64,000 bases of DNA. It comes from Sphingobacteriales bacterium 46-32. GTDB lineage: Bacteria > Bacteroidota > Bacteroidia > Chitinophagales > Chitinophagaceae. The position numbers were made by a program, and so were the translations under genes. How positions within the stretch are numbered: position 1 is the stretch's first letter; each line of letters starts with the position of its first letter. The notes under the pieces were generated by a model. That model was not told the origin of the DNA. It did no database searches and was given only the letters and a program-made list of their open reading frames with translations. The stretch is taken from contig MKTY01000020.1 in NCBI GenBank assembly GCA_001898485.1, positions 1,323,203 to 1,387,202 on the forward strand, read 5' to 3'. Shown one piece after another: positions 53,688 through 63,173 of this stretch.

Positions 53688-54460
53688 TCGTAATCGGCAT
53701 TGCGCTGGGGTTACTGCTGGTGGGATTTATCATCACCACGCTGTTGCTATACCAGCGGCGCCAGCAAAGGCAGGAACAGGAAATGGAACGTTTGAAAGAT
53801 GCATACGAGAAGGAAGAACTTCGCTCGCAACTCGAGATACAGGAAAATACCTTCAAGTCTATAGCCCAGGAGCTGCATGACAATATCGGTCAGATGCTTT
53901 CTGTGGTCAAATTGTCATTATCTGTATTGCCCATCGAAAAAGAACATAAAGCCTACGACCAAATCGAAAACTCCCGTCAGATTCTGAATAAAGCAATTTT
54001 CGATCTTTCCAATCTTACCAAAAGCCTGCATACCGACCGTATTGCACAGGTGGGTCTGGCAGATTCTATCCGGTTCGAGTCTTATGCACTCAACAAGACC
54101 GGTATCGTAGAAGTCAAATTTGAGCTCAATGGGCTGGAACAACAGCTTGATGACCAGAAATCAATTTTTCTCTTCCGTATTTTTCAGGAAGCCATGAACA
54201 ATGTGCTGAAACATGCAAAGGCTACCGAGGTACAAGTGATTCTCAATTACTTAGATAATATTTTCACACTCGAAATCAGGGATAATGGCCTTGGTTTCAA
54301 CGTGGCAGAAAAGCGCCAGTCTGCTGATTCTTTCAGTGGTGTCGGATTAAAAAGTATTTTTAACCGGGCCAAACTCATCGGTGCCGATCTCAGCATCGAT
54401 AGCAAACCCGGAACCGGCACTAGGATATTGATAGAACTTCCCCTGGAAGAAGAGGAATAA
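53654..54460 (+). CDS. Sensor histidine kinase, HisKA_3/NarX-like
   Basis: 268 residues. One N-terminal membrane helix (about 9-32) is followed by a coiled coil (RRQQRQEQEMERLKDAYEKE), the dimerisation/phospho-acceptor helix with H75 in AQELHDNIGQML, and an HATPase domain with EAMNNVLKHAKA (N box), IRDNGLGF (G1) and GTGTRILIELP (G2). The extracellular sensor is only a few residues, so sensing probably relies on the preceding membrane protein. The response regulator follows 5 bases later. Confidence 0.92.
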   Translation: MQNQTPEIYFIIVIGIALGLLLVGFIITTLLLYQRRQQRQEQEMERLKDAYEKEELRSQLEIQENTFKSIAQELHDNIGQMLSVVKLSLSVLPIEKEHKAYDQIENSRQILNKAIFDLSNLTKSLHTDRIAQVGLADSIRFESYALNKTGIVEVKFELNGLEQQLDDQKSIFLFRIFQEAMNNVLKHAKATEVQVILNYLDNIFTLEIRDNGLGFNVAEKRQSADSFSGVGLKSIFNRAKLIGADLSIDSKPGTGTRILIELPLEEEE

Positions 54461-54465
54461 CAGTC

Positions 54466-55128
54466 ATGGCAAAAGCAACAAAAAAAATTCAGGTGGGCAT
54501 CGCAGATGACCATAGCCTTCTGCGGAATGCACTCGCCAACCTGATCAATACTTTCGAAGGATACAGCATCTTGTTTGAAGCCGATAATGGCAAAGACCTG
54601 CGCAATAAGATTATGCAGCATATGGTACCCGATATAGTGCTGCTCGATGTGAATATGCCGGAGATGGATGGCTTCGAAACCACTCAATGGCTTCACAAAA
54701 ATTATCCGCATATACGCGTACTGGCCCTGTCAATGCTGAGCGATGAAAAAACAATCATCAAAATGTTCAGACTTGGCGCCAAGGGCTACCTGCTCAAAAA
54801 TGCAGAACCTGCAGAATTGCGTGAAGCACTGGATTCGCTGATGGATAAAAATGTATATCTGTCAGAGTACGTATCCGGAAAACTGGTCAGTGGCCTGCAG
54901 CAGACAGATCTCGAAGCCAGTAGCCGCGAAGTGGTACTGAATGAAAAAGAGCGGGAATTTCTCCGCTGGGTATGCTCCGAACTTTCGTATAAGGATATTG
55001 CCGCAAAAATGTATATCAGCGCCCGCACAGCCGATGACTACCGGCAATCGCTATTCAATAAACTCAAAGTACACAGCCGGGTAGGGCTGGTGATGTATGC
55101 GATCAAGCACGGGATTGTCGAAGTATAG
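54466..55128 (+). CDS. NarL/LuxR-type response regulator
   Basis: 220 residues. Receiver domain (about 7-125) with acidic pocket D14-D15, phospho-acceptor D61 in LLDVNMPEMDG, Ser/Thr in LALSMLS and Lys in GYLLKNAEP. LuxR-type helix-turn-helix at the C-terminus (about 150-215, EKEREFLRWVCSELSYKDIAAKMYISARTADDYRQSLFNKL). It is the partner of the preceding kinase; its targets are unknown. Confidence 0.93.
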   Translation: MAKATKKIQVGIADDHSLLRNALANLINTFEGYSILFEADNGKDLRNKIMQHMVPDIVLLDVNMPEMDGFETTQWLHKNYPHIRVLALSMLSDEKTIIKMFRLGAKGYLLKNAEPAELREALDSLMDKNVYLSEYVSGKLVSGLQQTDLEASSREVVLNEKEREFLRWVCSELSYKDIAAKMYISARTADDYRQSLFNKLKVHSRVGLVMYAIKHGIVEV

Positions 55129-55143
55129 TGGAGGCAGAAGTAG

Positions 55144-55292
55144 AGGTTAAAAGGTATAAGGTGAAAGGTAAAAAGGTTTAAACGTTTAAAGGTCTATAAA
55201 GAGGAGAAACAAAGTATACCTTCCTCCTCTTTATCATCTTGTATTAATCAATCTTGTACTCCCTTTACCTTTCACCTTATACCTTTTAACCT
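55144..55292. repeat. Array-hairpin element, 7-mer family (AAGGTAA)
   Basis: Left arm 55144-55172 and right arm 55264-55292 form a perfect 29-base inverted repeat. The left arm reads as 7-base steps (aggttaa, aaggtat, aaggtga, aaggtaa). Inside the spacer a second perfect stem lies at 55196-55206 and 55224-55234 (ataaagaggag/ctcctctttat). The right arm ends on the first base of the carB stop codon, and the left arm starts 15 bases after the response regulator stop: the element fills the gap between convergent genes. Confidence 0.92.
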
Positions 55293-58117
55293 TACTTACT
55301 CAGGTACATACTTCTGTCCTTATACAACTGTCTGAAATAAGGATCACGAAGGTCTTTTACAAAACGAATGGCTTCTCCGGTCGACTTCATCTCGGGTCCG
55401 AGCTCCTTATTTACACCGGGGAATTTGTTGAAGCTGAATACCGGCTCCTTGATCGCAAAACCAGCCAGTTTTTTCTCAAACCGGAAGTCGGTAAGCTTAC
55501 TGGCGCCAATCATCACCTTGGTGGCAATATTGAGATAGGGAATCTGGTATGCTTTGGCAATAAACGGTGTGGTACGCGATGCACGTGGGTTGGCTTCAAT
55601 CACAAACACTTTACCATCTTTGATGGCAAACTGAATATTGATCAGGCCGCGGATATTGAGTGCACGTGCTATCTTTTCTGAGTAATACTCCATGGTAGTT
55701 ACTTCCATGGGCGAGAGGTTGAAGGCTGGCAGCACGGCATGGCTGTCGCCGCTATGGATACCCGCGGGTTCAATATGCTCCATCACCCCCATTACGTGGA
55801 AGTTTTCTCCATCAAAAATGGCATCTACTTCCGCCTCCTGGCAACGATCCAGGAAATGATCAATCAGAATCTTGTTGCCGGGAATATGTTTCAGCAGGCT
55901 TACTACAGCATTTTCCACTTCGTCATCATTGATCACAATCCGCATACGCTGTCCGCCCAGTACATACGAAGGCCGCACCAGTACCGGATAACCTACTTTG
56001 TTGGCCACTGTGATAGCCTCGTCTACATCGTAGGCAGTGCCATAATCGGGGTAAGGAATGCCCAGTTCTTTGAGCAGATCACTGAAGCGTCCGCGGTCTT
56101 CGGCAATATCCATACTGTCGAAAGAAGTACCGATGATAGGAATGCCTTTTTCATGGAGCCGCTCGGCCAGCTTCAGTGCTGTTTGTCCGCCCAGCTGTAC
56201 GATCACACCTTCGGGCTTTTCATGTTCTATGATTTCCCACAGGTGCTCCCAGTATACGGGTTCGAAGTAGAGTTTGTCTGCAATATCGAAATCGGTTGAT
56301 ACGGTTTCCGGATTACAGTTGACCATGATGGCTTCATAGCCGGCTTCTTTAATAGCCAGCAGTCCATGTACGCAGCAGTAGTCAAACTCAATACCCTGAC
56401 CAATCCGGTTGGGTCCCGAGCCCAGTACAATTATTTTCTTTTTATCTGATACGCGGCTCTCATTGATGTTGCCGCCTTCAAAAGAAGAATAGAAATAAGG
56501 AGTGCGTGCTTCAAATTCGGCACTGCAGGTGTCTACCATTTTGTAAACACGGGTGATGCCCAGTTCTTTCCGGCGTTGATAGATATCTTCTTCGTTGCCG
56601 TGGCCAATAATCCGGCTTATTTGCTCATCGCTGAAGCCATTTACCTTGGCTTCGCGCAGCAATTCTTCAGGCAGGGTAGTCAGATCATATTTCTCCAGGC
56701 GTTTTTCGAGGTTTACGATCTTCTGGATTTCATAAAGAAACCAGCGGTCAATGCCATTGGTAGCTTTAGATATCGTACCTACAGAGATGCCGGCCATGAG
56801 CGCATCCTTGATCCGGAAGAGGCGATCCCATTTCGGGGTCTTGATATATTCCAGCAGATCGTCGGCATGCATAAGACTTTTACCATAATAGCCCAGGCCA
56901 ACTGCATTATTTTCCAGGCTCTGGCAGGCTTTCTGGATAGCTTCGGTAAAGCTGCGGCCAATGGCCATTACTTCGCCCACACTTTTCATCTGCAGCCCCA
57001 GCGTATCATTGGCTCCTTTGAACTTGTCAAAATTCCAGCGGGGTACTTTTACAATTACATAGTCAAGTGCCGGTTCAAAATAAGCTGAGGTAGTCCGGGT
57101 GATCTGGTTTTCCAGTTCATCGAGATTGTAGCCAATAGCCAGTTTGGCGGCAATTTTAGCGATGGGATACCCTGTGGCTTTAGAGGCCAGAGCCGAAGAT
57201 CGGCTTACCCGCGGGTTGATCTCAATGGCAATGATCTCTTCTGTATCGGGATTAAGTGCAAACTGCACGTTGCAACCGCCGGCAAAATTACCCAGGTCGC
57301 GCATCATGCGGATGGCCGTATTGCGCATCAGCTGCATGGCTGTATCGCTCAGGGTCATAGCCGGTGCCACAGTAATGGAGTCGCCGGTATGTACACCCAT
57401 GGGATCAAAATTTTCAACCGTACAAATGATACATACATTGTCGGCCGCATCTCGCAGCAGCTCCAGCTCAAACTCTTTCCAGCCCAGTACAGCTTTTTCT
57501 ACCAGTACTTCATGTATGGGTGAGGCCTGCAGGCCGCGGTTCAGTGCTTCGTCGAGGTCGTTTTTATCATGTACAAATCCACCACCGGTACCACCCAGGG
57601 TAAAAGAAGGGCGTATTACCAGCGGGAAACCGATTTGCTGTGCAAATTCCTTTCCTTCCAGAAAAGAGTTGGCTGTTTTGGCAGTAGCTACAGGTACGCC
57701 CAATGCGATCATCCACTGGCGGAATTTTTCGCGGTCTTCTGCTTTGTCAATAGCTTTAATGTCAACTCCAATCAGCCGTACATTATATTTCTCCCAAAGA
57801 CCCAGGTCTTCTGCCTCTTTGGCGAGATTGAGCGCCGTTTGGCCACCCATGGTAGGCAATACGGCATCTATCTCATTTTCCTGTAATATTTGTTCAATAC
57901 TTTCTACGGTCAGGGGCAACAGGTACACTTTTTCTGCCATCATAGGGTCTGTCATGATGGTAGCAGGGTTACTGTTGATCAGGTAAACCTTAATTCCTTC
58001 TTCGCGAAGGCTACGTGCGGCCTGGGTTCCGGAATAGTCAAATTCACAGGCCTGACCAATAACAATAGGCCCTGAGCCGATGATCAGGACCGAACGAATG
58101 GAAGTATCTTTTGGCAT
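55292..58117 (-). CDS. carB: Carbamoyl-phosphate synthase large subunit, without allosteric domain
   Basis: 941 residues. Two homologous ATP-grasp halves: [30 protein letters not shown] and [24 protein letters not shown] open them, with the metal/ATP sites [21 protein letters not shown] and [21 protein letters not shown]. The chain ends right after [24 protein letters not shown]. coli CarB (about 1073 residues) has a further MGS-like allosteric domain there, which is absent here. It makes carbamoyl phosphate for pyrimidine and arginine synthesis; carA is not in the window. Confidence 0.95.
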   Translation of the reverse strand: MPKDTSIRSVLIIGSGPIVIGQACEFDYSGTQAARSLREEGIKVYLINSNPATIMTDPMMAEKVYLLPLTVESIEQILQENEIDAVLPTMGGQTALNLAKEAEDLGLWEKYNVRLIGVDIKAIDKAEDREKFRQWMIALGVPVATAKTANSFLEGKEFAQQIGFPLVIRPSFTLGGTGGGFVHDKNDLDEALNRGLQASPIHEVLVEKAVLGWKEFELELLRDAADNVCIICTVENFDPMGVHTGDSITVAPAMTLSDTAMQLMRNTAIRMMRDLGNFAGGCNVQFALNPDTEEIIAIEINPRVSRSSALASKATGYPIAKIAAKLAIGYNLDELENQITRTTSAYFEPALDYVIVKVPRWNFDKFKGANDTLGLQMKSVGEVMAIGRSFTEAIQKACQSLENNAVGLGYYGKSLMHADDLLEYIKTPKWDRLFRIKDALMAGISVGTISKATNGIDRWFLYEIQKIVNLEKRLEKYDLTTLPEELLREAKVNGFSDEQISRIIGHGNEEDIYQRRKELGITRVYKMVDTCSAEFEARTPYFYSSFEGGNINESRVSDKKKIIVLGSGPNRIGQGIEFDYCCVHGLLAIKEAGYEAIMVNCNPETVSTDFDIADKLYFEPVYWEHLWEIIEHEKPEGVIVQLGGQTALKLAERLHEKGIPIIGTSFDSMDIAEDRGRFSDLLKELGIPYPDYGTAYDVDEAITVANKVGYPVLVRPSYVLGGQRMRIVINDDEVENAVVSLLKHIPGNKILIDHFLDRCQEAEVDAIFDGENFHVMGVMEHIEPAGIHSGDSHAVLPAFNLSPMEVTTMEYYSEKIARALNIRGLINIQFAIKDGKVFVIEANPRASRTTPFIAKAYQIPYLNIATKVMIGASKLTDFRFEKKLAGFAIKEPVFSFNKFPGVNKELGPEMKSTGEAIRFVKDLRDPYFRQLYKDRSMYLSK

Positions 58118-58328
58118 TTTTTAAAACTAGGGGGGTCTGAAAAAACAAATTGCGCAAAAGTAAGGGTTTCGGCCCTTTTTTACGGTCACGATTCAAAGAA
58201 ATTCCCAAATAAAATGTCGGGTAAAATGAAAAGGAGGGGAAAAGAGAAGGGTACGGATCAAAACTGCCTGGCTGCCAGTGGGATCAGGCCAGGCCCTATA
58301 ATATATTATATATGGACATCCATACAGA

Positions 58329-58532
58329 TCAGCTGTGGTAGGCTGTCAGTTCAAATTCGTCCAGGCTTACTTCTACTTCAGTATCTGCAGAAGCGATCAC
58401 AGCTTTTTTCTCTTCAGCTTTATTCTTCATTTTGGCCATCCAGCGCTGACGCACTTCCTGGCCTTTAAAAATGCCGATAAAAAGCCCTGCTACAAATAAT
58501 GCCGTGTAAATAATCTTTTTCATACGCTTCAT
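58329..58532 (-). CDS. Small single-span membrane protein of unknown function
   Basis: 67 residues from ATG 58532 (a second ATG three codons later is possible). A membrane helix (about 6-22, IIYTALFVAGLFIGIF) is followed by a basic segment (KGQEVRQRWMAKMKNKAEEKKA) and an acidic end (EVEVSLDEFELTAYHS). The charge pattern suggests an anchored cytoplasmic tail. No family is recognised. It lies upstream of carB in the same direction with a 211-base gap. Confidence 0.6.
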   Translation of the reverse strand: MKRMKKIIYTALFVAGLFIGIFKGQEVRQRWMAKMKNKAEEKKAVIASADTEVEVSLDEFELTAYHS

Positions 58533-58612
58533 TTTAAAAATCCATAACTGCCTATGCAAACTAAAATATCGTGCCACTTTTACCAATACCACATTAATGG
58601 TATTTTAATTTA

Positions 58613-58752
58613 GATGACAGTTGACAGTAAACAGTTGTCTGCAATGCAAACCAAAGTAGGTGACATGAAGTTTGGCTGTCAGTGATAATGTTTTCTTAAA
58701 AGATTAAACTTTACTTTAAAGAGCTGTCATCTGTTTACTGTCAACTGTCATC
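58613..58752. repeat. Array-hairpin element, 7-mer family (GTTGACA), copy 3
   Basis: Left arm of four 7-mers (gatgaca, gttgaca, gtaaaca, gttgtct; 58613-58640) and right arm of four (tgtcatc, tgtttac, tgtcaac, tgtcatc; 58725-58752). Words mirror in order: gatgaca/gttgaca/gtaaaca against tgtttac/tgtcaac/tgtcatc. It lies between two divergent start codons, so here it cannot be a terminator of either neighbour. Confidence 0.85.
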
Positions 58753-58777
58753 CACACACGATCCCTTAAATTTGCAG

Positions 58778-60601
58778 ATGCTCAGAATCATTGTTTTGGC
58801 TGGTTTTTTCCTGGGCCTCAGTGCTGCCACTTTTGCCCAGACACCTGCCTACCCCAAAGGATACTTTCGCTGGCCCCTTAATCTGAATCCCGAAATTGTG
58901 GCTAACCTGGGTGAGCTGCGCAGTAACCACTGGCATATGGGACTGGATATTCGCACAGCACAAAAAGTAAATCAGCTGGTTTATGCAGCAGCAGACGGAT
59001 ACATTGCATCCATTGGTATCAGGCCACTGAGTTTCGGACGTTTTATAGTGATCAATCATCCCAATGGGCTATCAACGCTATATGCCCACCTCAATGATTT
59101 TGCCCCCGAACTGGAAGCCTATGTTACCCGTCAGCAGTACGAACGTGAAAGCTGGGCTGTAGAGTTGAATTTTACGCCCGATCAGTTTCCGGTAAAAAAA
59201 GGCAGTTTCATTGCCTATAGCGGTACGACCGGTGGCTCGCAGGGGCCGCATGTGCATTTTGAAATCCGGGATACGAGGTCGGGAAAATGCCTGAACCCGC
59301 TTTTATTTGGTATGCCACTGCAGGATCGTGTACCTCCTTCGATCGTAAAGCTGGCTCTCTATGACCGCACTGTGGGAGTATATGAAAGTAAACCACGTAT
59401 GTTCTCTACAAAAGCCGTAACGGGCGGGCTCACGCTCGCCGGCAATGAATTGGTGCGTACCGGATCAAAAAGGGTGAGCCTGGCTATTCAAACCTATGAT
59501 CGCATCAGCGGCTCAGCAAACCAGGATGGCGTATATAGAGCGGCACTTTATCTCGACAATGAGCCCCGTATCAATTTTGTCATAGACAGCATTGGCTACG
59601 ATGAAACACGTTACATGAATGCACATATCGACTATAAGCTGGAAGCCGGCGGAGGTCCGTATCTGCAGCACCTCAGCCGTCTGCCCGGTGACCGCAGCAG
59701 CGTTTACCATCCTGCAGCAGCCGATGGCATATTGCTGCTCAACGATACACTTGTGCATGCAGTGCGTGTAGATGTAGATGATGCCTATGGCAACCGCACT
59801 ACATTGCGGTTTAATCTGCAGTATGACCCTTCCCTGATGGTGGCCTTCCGCCCACCGGTAGTTACCACCGATCCGCAGACGATTTCGGGTGAATTATTTA
59901 TTCCCAATTATGTAAATGTGCTGGAGCGATCCGATTTTGAACTGTATATGCCCGAGACGGCCATTTATGATACAATTGTTCCTGTATATTATCGCAGCAC
60001 TGCTTTCGGAACCAATGCTGTTTCGGCCATGCACCAGGTAAATGATCCATCCTTACCCATACATACTCCCATACGCGTACGGATCAAACCCGATTCAAAT
60101 ATTCCATCGGCCTGGCGCGATAAATTGCTGATCGTACGAAGTTATCAAAGCAGCCGTACCGTACGCAAGGCAGAGTGGCAGGGAGAATGGCTGGCAGCCG
60201 AGTTTACTGATTTTGGTTACTACCGCGCCTATGTTGATCTTGAACCACCTACAATACTGCCTCCGGGTCGCGGAGATACCATTCTACTCACTGGCAGCCA
60301 GATCGCATTTACACCTACAGATAATTTTGGTATAAAAAACTTCCGGGCCGAACTGGATGGCAGCTGGCTGCGTTTTACAAACGACAAGGGACGTACCTGG
60401 ATCTACCGGTTCGATGAGCGTTGTCCGTACGGAGTACACCAGCTGAAAGTGACAGTAGAAGACCTGGCTGGCAATGTGACGGAAAAAGTATGGTGGTTTA
60501 AGAGAGAAGCATACAAAGCGCCTGTAAAAAAAGCGTCTTCCAAAAAGGCTCCGGCCAAAAAAACTCCCGTCAGAAAAAAGACGACTACAAAAAAGAAGTA
60601 A
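58778..60601 (+). CDS. M23 family (LytM) metallopeptidase
   Basis: 607 residues from ATG 58778 (a TTG two codons earlier is in frame). Signal peptide about 1-21 (SAATFAQ). The LytM domain has H53-x-x-x-D57 in HWHMGLDI and the motif H158-V-H160 in GPHVHFEIRD, all zinc and catalytic residues. It is located at the N-terminus, where many M23 enzymes have it C-terminal. The rest (about 190-580) is beta-rich, and the last 30 residues are a Lys/Ala/Pro/Thr tail (VKKASSKKAPAKKTPVRKK). It cleaves peptide cross-bridges in peptidoglycan or exported proteins. Confidence 0.9.
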   Translation: MLRIIVLAGFFLGLSAATFAQTPAYPKGYFRWPLNLNPEIVANLGELRSNHWHMGLDIRTAQKVNQLVYAAADGYIASIGIRPLSFGRFIVINHPNGLSTLYAHLNDFAPELEAYVTRQQYERESWAVELNFTPDQFPVKKGSFIAYSGTTGGSQGPHVHFEIRDTRSGKCLNPLLFGMPLQDRVPPSIVKLALYDRTVGVYESKPRMFSTKAVTGGLTLAGNELVRTGSKRVSLAIQTYDRISGSANQDGVYRAALYLDNEPRINFVIDSIGYDETRYMNAHIDYKLEAGGGPYLQHLSRLPGDRSSVYHPAAADGILLLNDTLVHAVRVDVDDAYGNRTTLRFNLQYDPSLMVAFRPPVVTTDPQTISGELFIPNYVNVLERSDFELYMPETAIYDTIVPVYYRSTAFGTNAVSAMHQVNDPSLPIHTPIRVRIKPDSNIPSAWRDKLLIVRSYQSSRTVRKAEWQGEWLAAEFTDFGYYRAYVDLEPPTILPPGRGDTILLTGSQIAFTPTDNFGIKNFRAELDGSWLRFTNDKGRTWIYRFDERCPYGVHQLKVTVEDLAGNVTEKVWWFKREAYKAPVKKASSKKAPAKKTPVRKKTTTKKK

Positions 60602-60652
60602 CTACAATACAGGCAGCAAAAACATCAGTAAATACAAGCATCACATCAGTAT

Positions 60653-61117
60653 ATGGCAATCACATTGAAAGAAGGAGATAAAGCGCCTACATTTACCGCA
60701 CCTGATCAAAACGGGAAAAAAGTAAGTCTGGCAGATTTTAAAGGAAAAAAACTGGTCTTATACTTTTATCCGGAAGATGATACGCCTACCTGCACCATAC
60801 AGGCCTGCAACCTGCGCGACAACTATGCATTACTGAAGCAGCATGGCTTTGAAGTGGTGGGCGTTAGTCCGGATGAAGCCGGTAAGCACAAAAAGTTTGA
60901 AGCAAAGTTTCAGCTGCCGTTTACATTACTGGCTGATACGGAACATAAGATACTGGAGAAATATGGCGTATGGGGCGAGAAGCAGATGTTTGGTCATAAG
61001 TATATGGGTGTGCACCGCACCACATTTGTAATAGATGAGAAGGGCGTGATCCGGAAAATATTTCTGCGGCCCAAAAACAAAGCACATGCGGAGGAAATTG
61101 TTGCGGCCAGCTGGTAA
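60653..61117 (+). CDS. bcp: Thioredoxin-dependent peroxiredoxin Bcp
   Basis: 154 residues. The active site reads EDDTPTCTIQACNLRDNY: peroxidatic C47 and resolving C52 five residues on, the atypical 2-Cys arrangement of the Bcp/PrxQ type. The family Arg and Phe/Tyr regions (FAPDQNGKKVSLADFKGK-like start, MGVHRTTFVID) are present. Cytoplasmic reduction of hydroperoxides using thioredoxin. It lies 51 bases after the M23 gene. Confidence 0.94.
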   Translation: MAITLKEGDKAPTFTAPDQNGKKVSLADFKGKKLVLYFYPEDDTPTCTIQACNLRDNYALLKQHGFEVVGVSPDEAGKHKKFEAKFQLPFTLLADTEHKILEKYGVWGEKQMFGHKYMGVHRTTFVIDEKGVIRKIFLRPKNKAHAEEIVAASW

Positions 61118-61135
61118 CAATTGCATATAAATAAT

Positions 61136-62047
61136 ATGACAAACCGTATCAAACGTATTTATTGCGGCTTGCTGTTTGCCTCGATGGTTTTATTAAATAA
61201 TGTCTGGGGCCGGCAGCAATCAGAACTGGTACTGGGTACGTATACCTATGCCAGCAATAACCGGTTGAGCAGCCTCGAGGCACTGGCGGGATACCTGCAT
61301 CGTGAAGCAGGCCTGACGGTTACGGTAAAAAGTTATCCAAACGTTCCCGCTTTGTTAAATGCAATCAGGGCAGACAGTGTACAGCTGGCTGTGCTCAATA
61401 CGGTGGGTTACCTGTTACAGCAACGCCACGATGCCGGACGTATGATTCCGCTGCTTAACCTCAACCTGGGTATGGATACAGCCACGCAATACGGAGGATG
61501 TATCATTGCAGCACGCAGCACAGATATATTACAATTGCCGCAATTGCGTAATGCGGCCAGGTATACATTAGCGCTGGTAGCGCCTTCTTCTACCTCTGGC
61601 AACCTGGTGCCACGCTTATTGCTCAACAGCATTGGTATTACAGATGCTGCTTCACGTTTCGATACATACTATGCCGGCACACATCAGCAGGCTGTGGCAG
61701 ATGTGCTGAGCGGAAAAGCTCAGCTGGCAGGTTGCGGATGTGCTGAGGTAGATACCGCAAAGCTCCGTCACGACTTTGACCGCAAAGCTGTAGTGGTTGC
61801 CAGCTTCAATGATATTCCGCTCGGTCCGCTGGCCTACCACCATAGACTTCCAACTGCTGTAGTGCAGAAAGTACAGCAGGCACTGATGCGTATACATGAA
61901 AAGGATACTGAAAGCTTCCGGACTTTTTGCAGCGGCTGGACGGAATTCAGAAAAGCAAAAAGTTTTCAGCCGGTGGCTGATCGGGCATATGATCCTTTTC
62001 GGCACATGTTTGGCAATAATGAATCGCTCTGGCAATTGATTCAATAA
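61136..62047 (+). CDS. PhnD-like periplasmic binding protein
   Basis: 303 residues from ATG 61136 (a TTG five codons earlier is in frame). Signal peptide about 1-25 (VWGRQQ). Phosphonate/phosphate-type substrate-binding fold: VLGTYTYASNNRLSSLEALAGYL, VQLAVLNTVGYLLQQRH, LALVAPSSTSGNLVPRLLL, and VVVASFNDIPLGPLAYHHRLP match the PhnD family order. No ABC permease or ATPase gene is adjacent, so it may instead be a sensor-associated or stand-alone binding protein. Neighbours are bcp and the DUF5777 gene, same direction. Confidence 0.8.
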   Translation: MTNRIKRIYCGLLFASMVLLNNVWGRQQSELVLGTYTYASNNRLSSLEALAGYLHREAGLTVTVKSYPNVPALLNAIRADSVQLAVLNTVGYLLQQRHDAGRMIPLLNLNLGMDTATQYGGCIIAARSTDILQLPQLRNAARYTLALVAPSSTSGNLVPRLLLNSIGITDAASRFDTYYAGTHQQAVADVLSGKAQLAGCGCAEVDTAKLRHDFDRKAVVVASFNDIPLGPLAYHHRLPTAVVQKVQQALMRIHEKDTESFRTFCSGWTEFRKAKSFQPVADRAYDPFRHMFGNNESLWQLIQ

Positions 62048-62108
62048 CCCGGATACCGGGGCAACGCAGTTGCGGCATATTCCGATTGGAATAGAAACCA
62101 ATTGAAAT

Positions 62109-63032
62109 ATGCACAAATTCATGCTATCGGCTGCTTTACTTGCAGCCAGTGCTGCCGGAGCGCAGACACCGGGAAAAGACACACTTAAAGCTGCGCCGGA
62201 CTATATCTGGATATTTTCCTCGCCCCGCCTTATCAATGCCAATACGGTTGAATTATTACCGAAAGGAATACTGGAATTCAAGGTCACTCACAATTTTGGT
62301 GATATTGCCGGTGATAATGGAGGTGCCAAAACCTTCTTTGGGCTCGATAATGCCACAGATGTACGCATAGGTTTCCAGTACGGCTTAAGCCGCCGCATAA
62401 ACCTGGTGGCGGCCCGTGCCAAAGGAGCGGGTCTGGTACAGCAGTTATACGAGCTGGGTCTGCGGTATCGCATTTTGCAGCAGGCCAGTGATGACCGTCA
62501 TCCCTTATCGGCCACCCTGTTTGCCAATGTAGTGGCATCTGGTATGAAACGCAGTACACAACCTGATCAGGAAAACTCTTTCGGCAATTTTTCGGACAGG
62601 CTCAGTCAGACAGTGCAGCTAATGCTGGCGCGGCGCGCCGGTAAAATAAGTCTGCAGGTAAGTCCCACACTGGTACATCGCAACTGGGTAGTGCCGGGCG
62701 ATGATAAAACGCTTTTTGCACTGGGGGGTGCCGTACGGCTTCCGGTAAAAGGGCGCTTCAGCCTGCTGGTGGATTACTTCCATACTTTTCGCAGCCAGGA
62801 AAGCACAGACTTTTTTAAGACGCAGGGTGTACGATTTTATGATGCACTGGGCGTAGGTATAGAGATACTCACAGCCGGTCACGTTTTTCATCTCAATTTT
62901 ACCAATGCTACAGAAATTCTCGAAAACCGGTTTATTGCACGCACCGTTTCTTCCTGGGGTAAGGGACAGTTCAGATGGGGATTCACAATTTCGCGCGACT
63001 TTGATCTTTTATGGAAAAAGAAACGCGGTTAA
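62109..63032 (+). CDS. DUF5777 family outer-membrane beta-barrel-like protein
   Basis: 307 residues with a signal peptide (about 1-18, SAAGAQ). The pattern FSSPRLINANTVELLPKGILEFKVTHNFGDI and FFGLDNATDVRIGFQYGLSRRINLV is the DUF5777 signature. Alternating hydrophobic strands throughout suggest an outer-membrane barrel. The family often sits beside cytochrome- and electron-transfer-related exported proteins; here the next gene, convergent, encodes a cytochrome c-type lipoprotein. Function unknown. Confidence 0.82.
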   Translation: MHKFMLSAALLAASAAGAQTPGKDTLKAAPDYIWIFSSPRLINANTVELLPKGILEFKVTHNFGDIAGDNGGAKTFFGLDNATDVRIGFQYGLSRRINLVAARAKGAGLVQQLYELGLRYRILQQASDDRHPLSATLFANVVASGMKRSTQPDQENSFGNFSDRLSQTVQLMLARRAGKISLQVSPTLVHRNWVVPGDDKTLFALGGAVRLPVKGRFSLLVDYFHTFRSQESTDFFKTQGVRFYDALGVGIEILTAGHVFHLNFTNATEILENRFIARTVSSWGKGQFRWGFTISRDFDLLWKKKRG

Positions 63033-63120
63033 TATAATAAATGTATTTCGGCAGACGCAGCTAACCACCTGCAGTTTGCATCTATCGGGCTCTCGCAGCA
63101 AGAACAGTTGGTTAAAAAGT

Positions 63121-63148
63121 AAGGGTTCCTGTTTTTACAGGAACCCTT
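63121..63148. terminator. Bidirectional terminator between convergent genes
   Basis: Perfect 11-base arms aagggttcctg and caggaaccctt with a 6-base loop. It serves the DUF5777 gene (plus) and the cytochrome-type lipoprotein gene (minus); U runs are short. Confidence 0.75.
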
Positions 63149-63173
63149 GATGTATAGGACACTGATGGGCGGA

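Noticed and set aside
57144-57986. 280-codon plus-strand frame opposite carB
   Set aside because: Antisense shadow; the carB reading is unambiguous.
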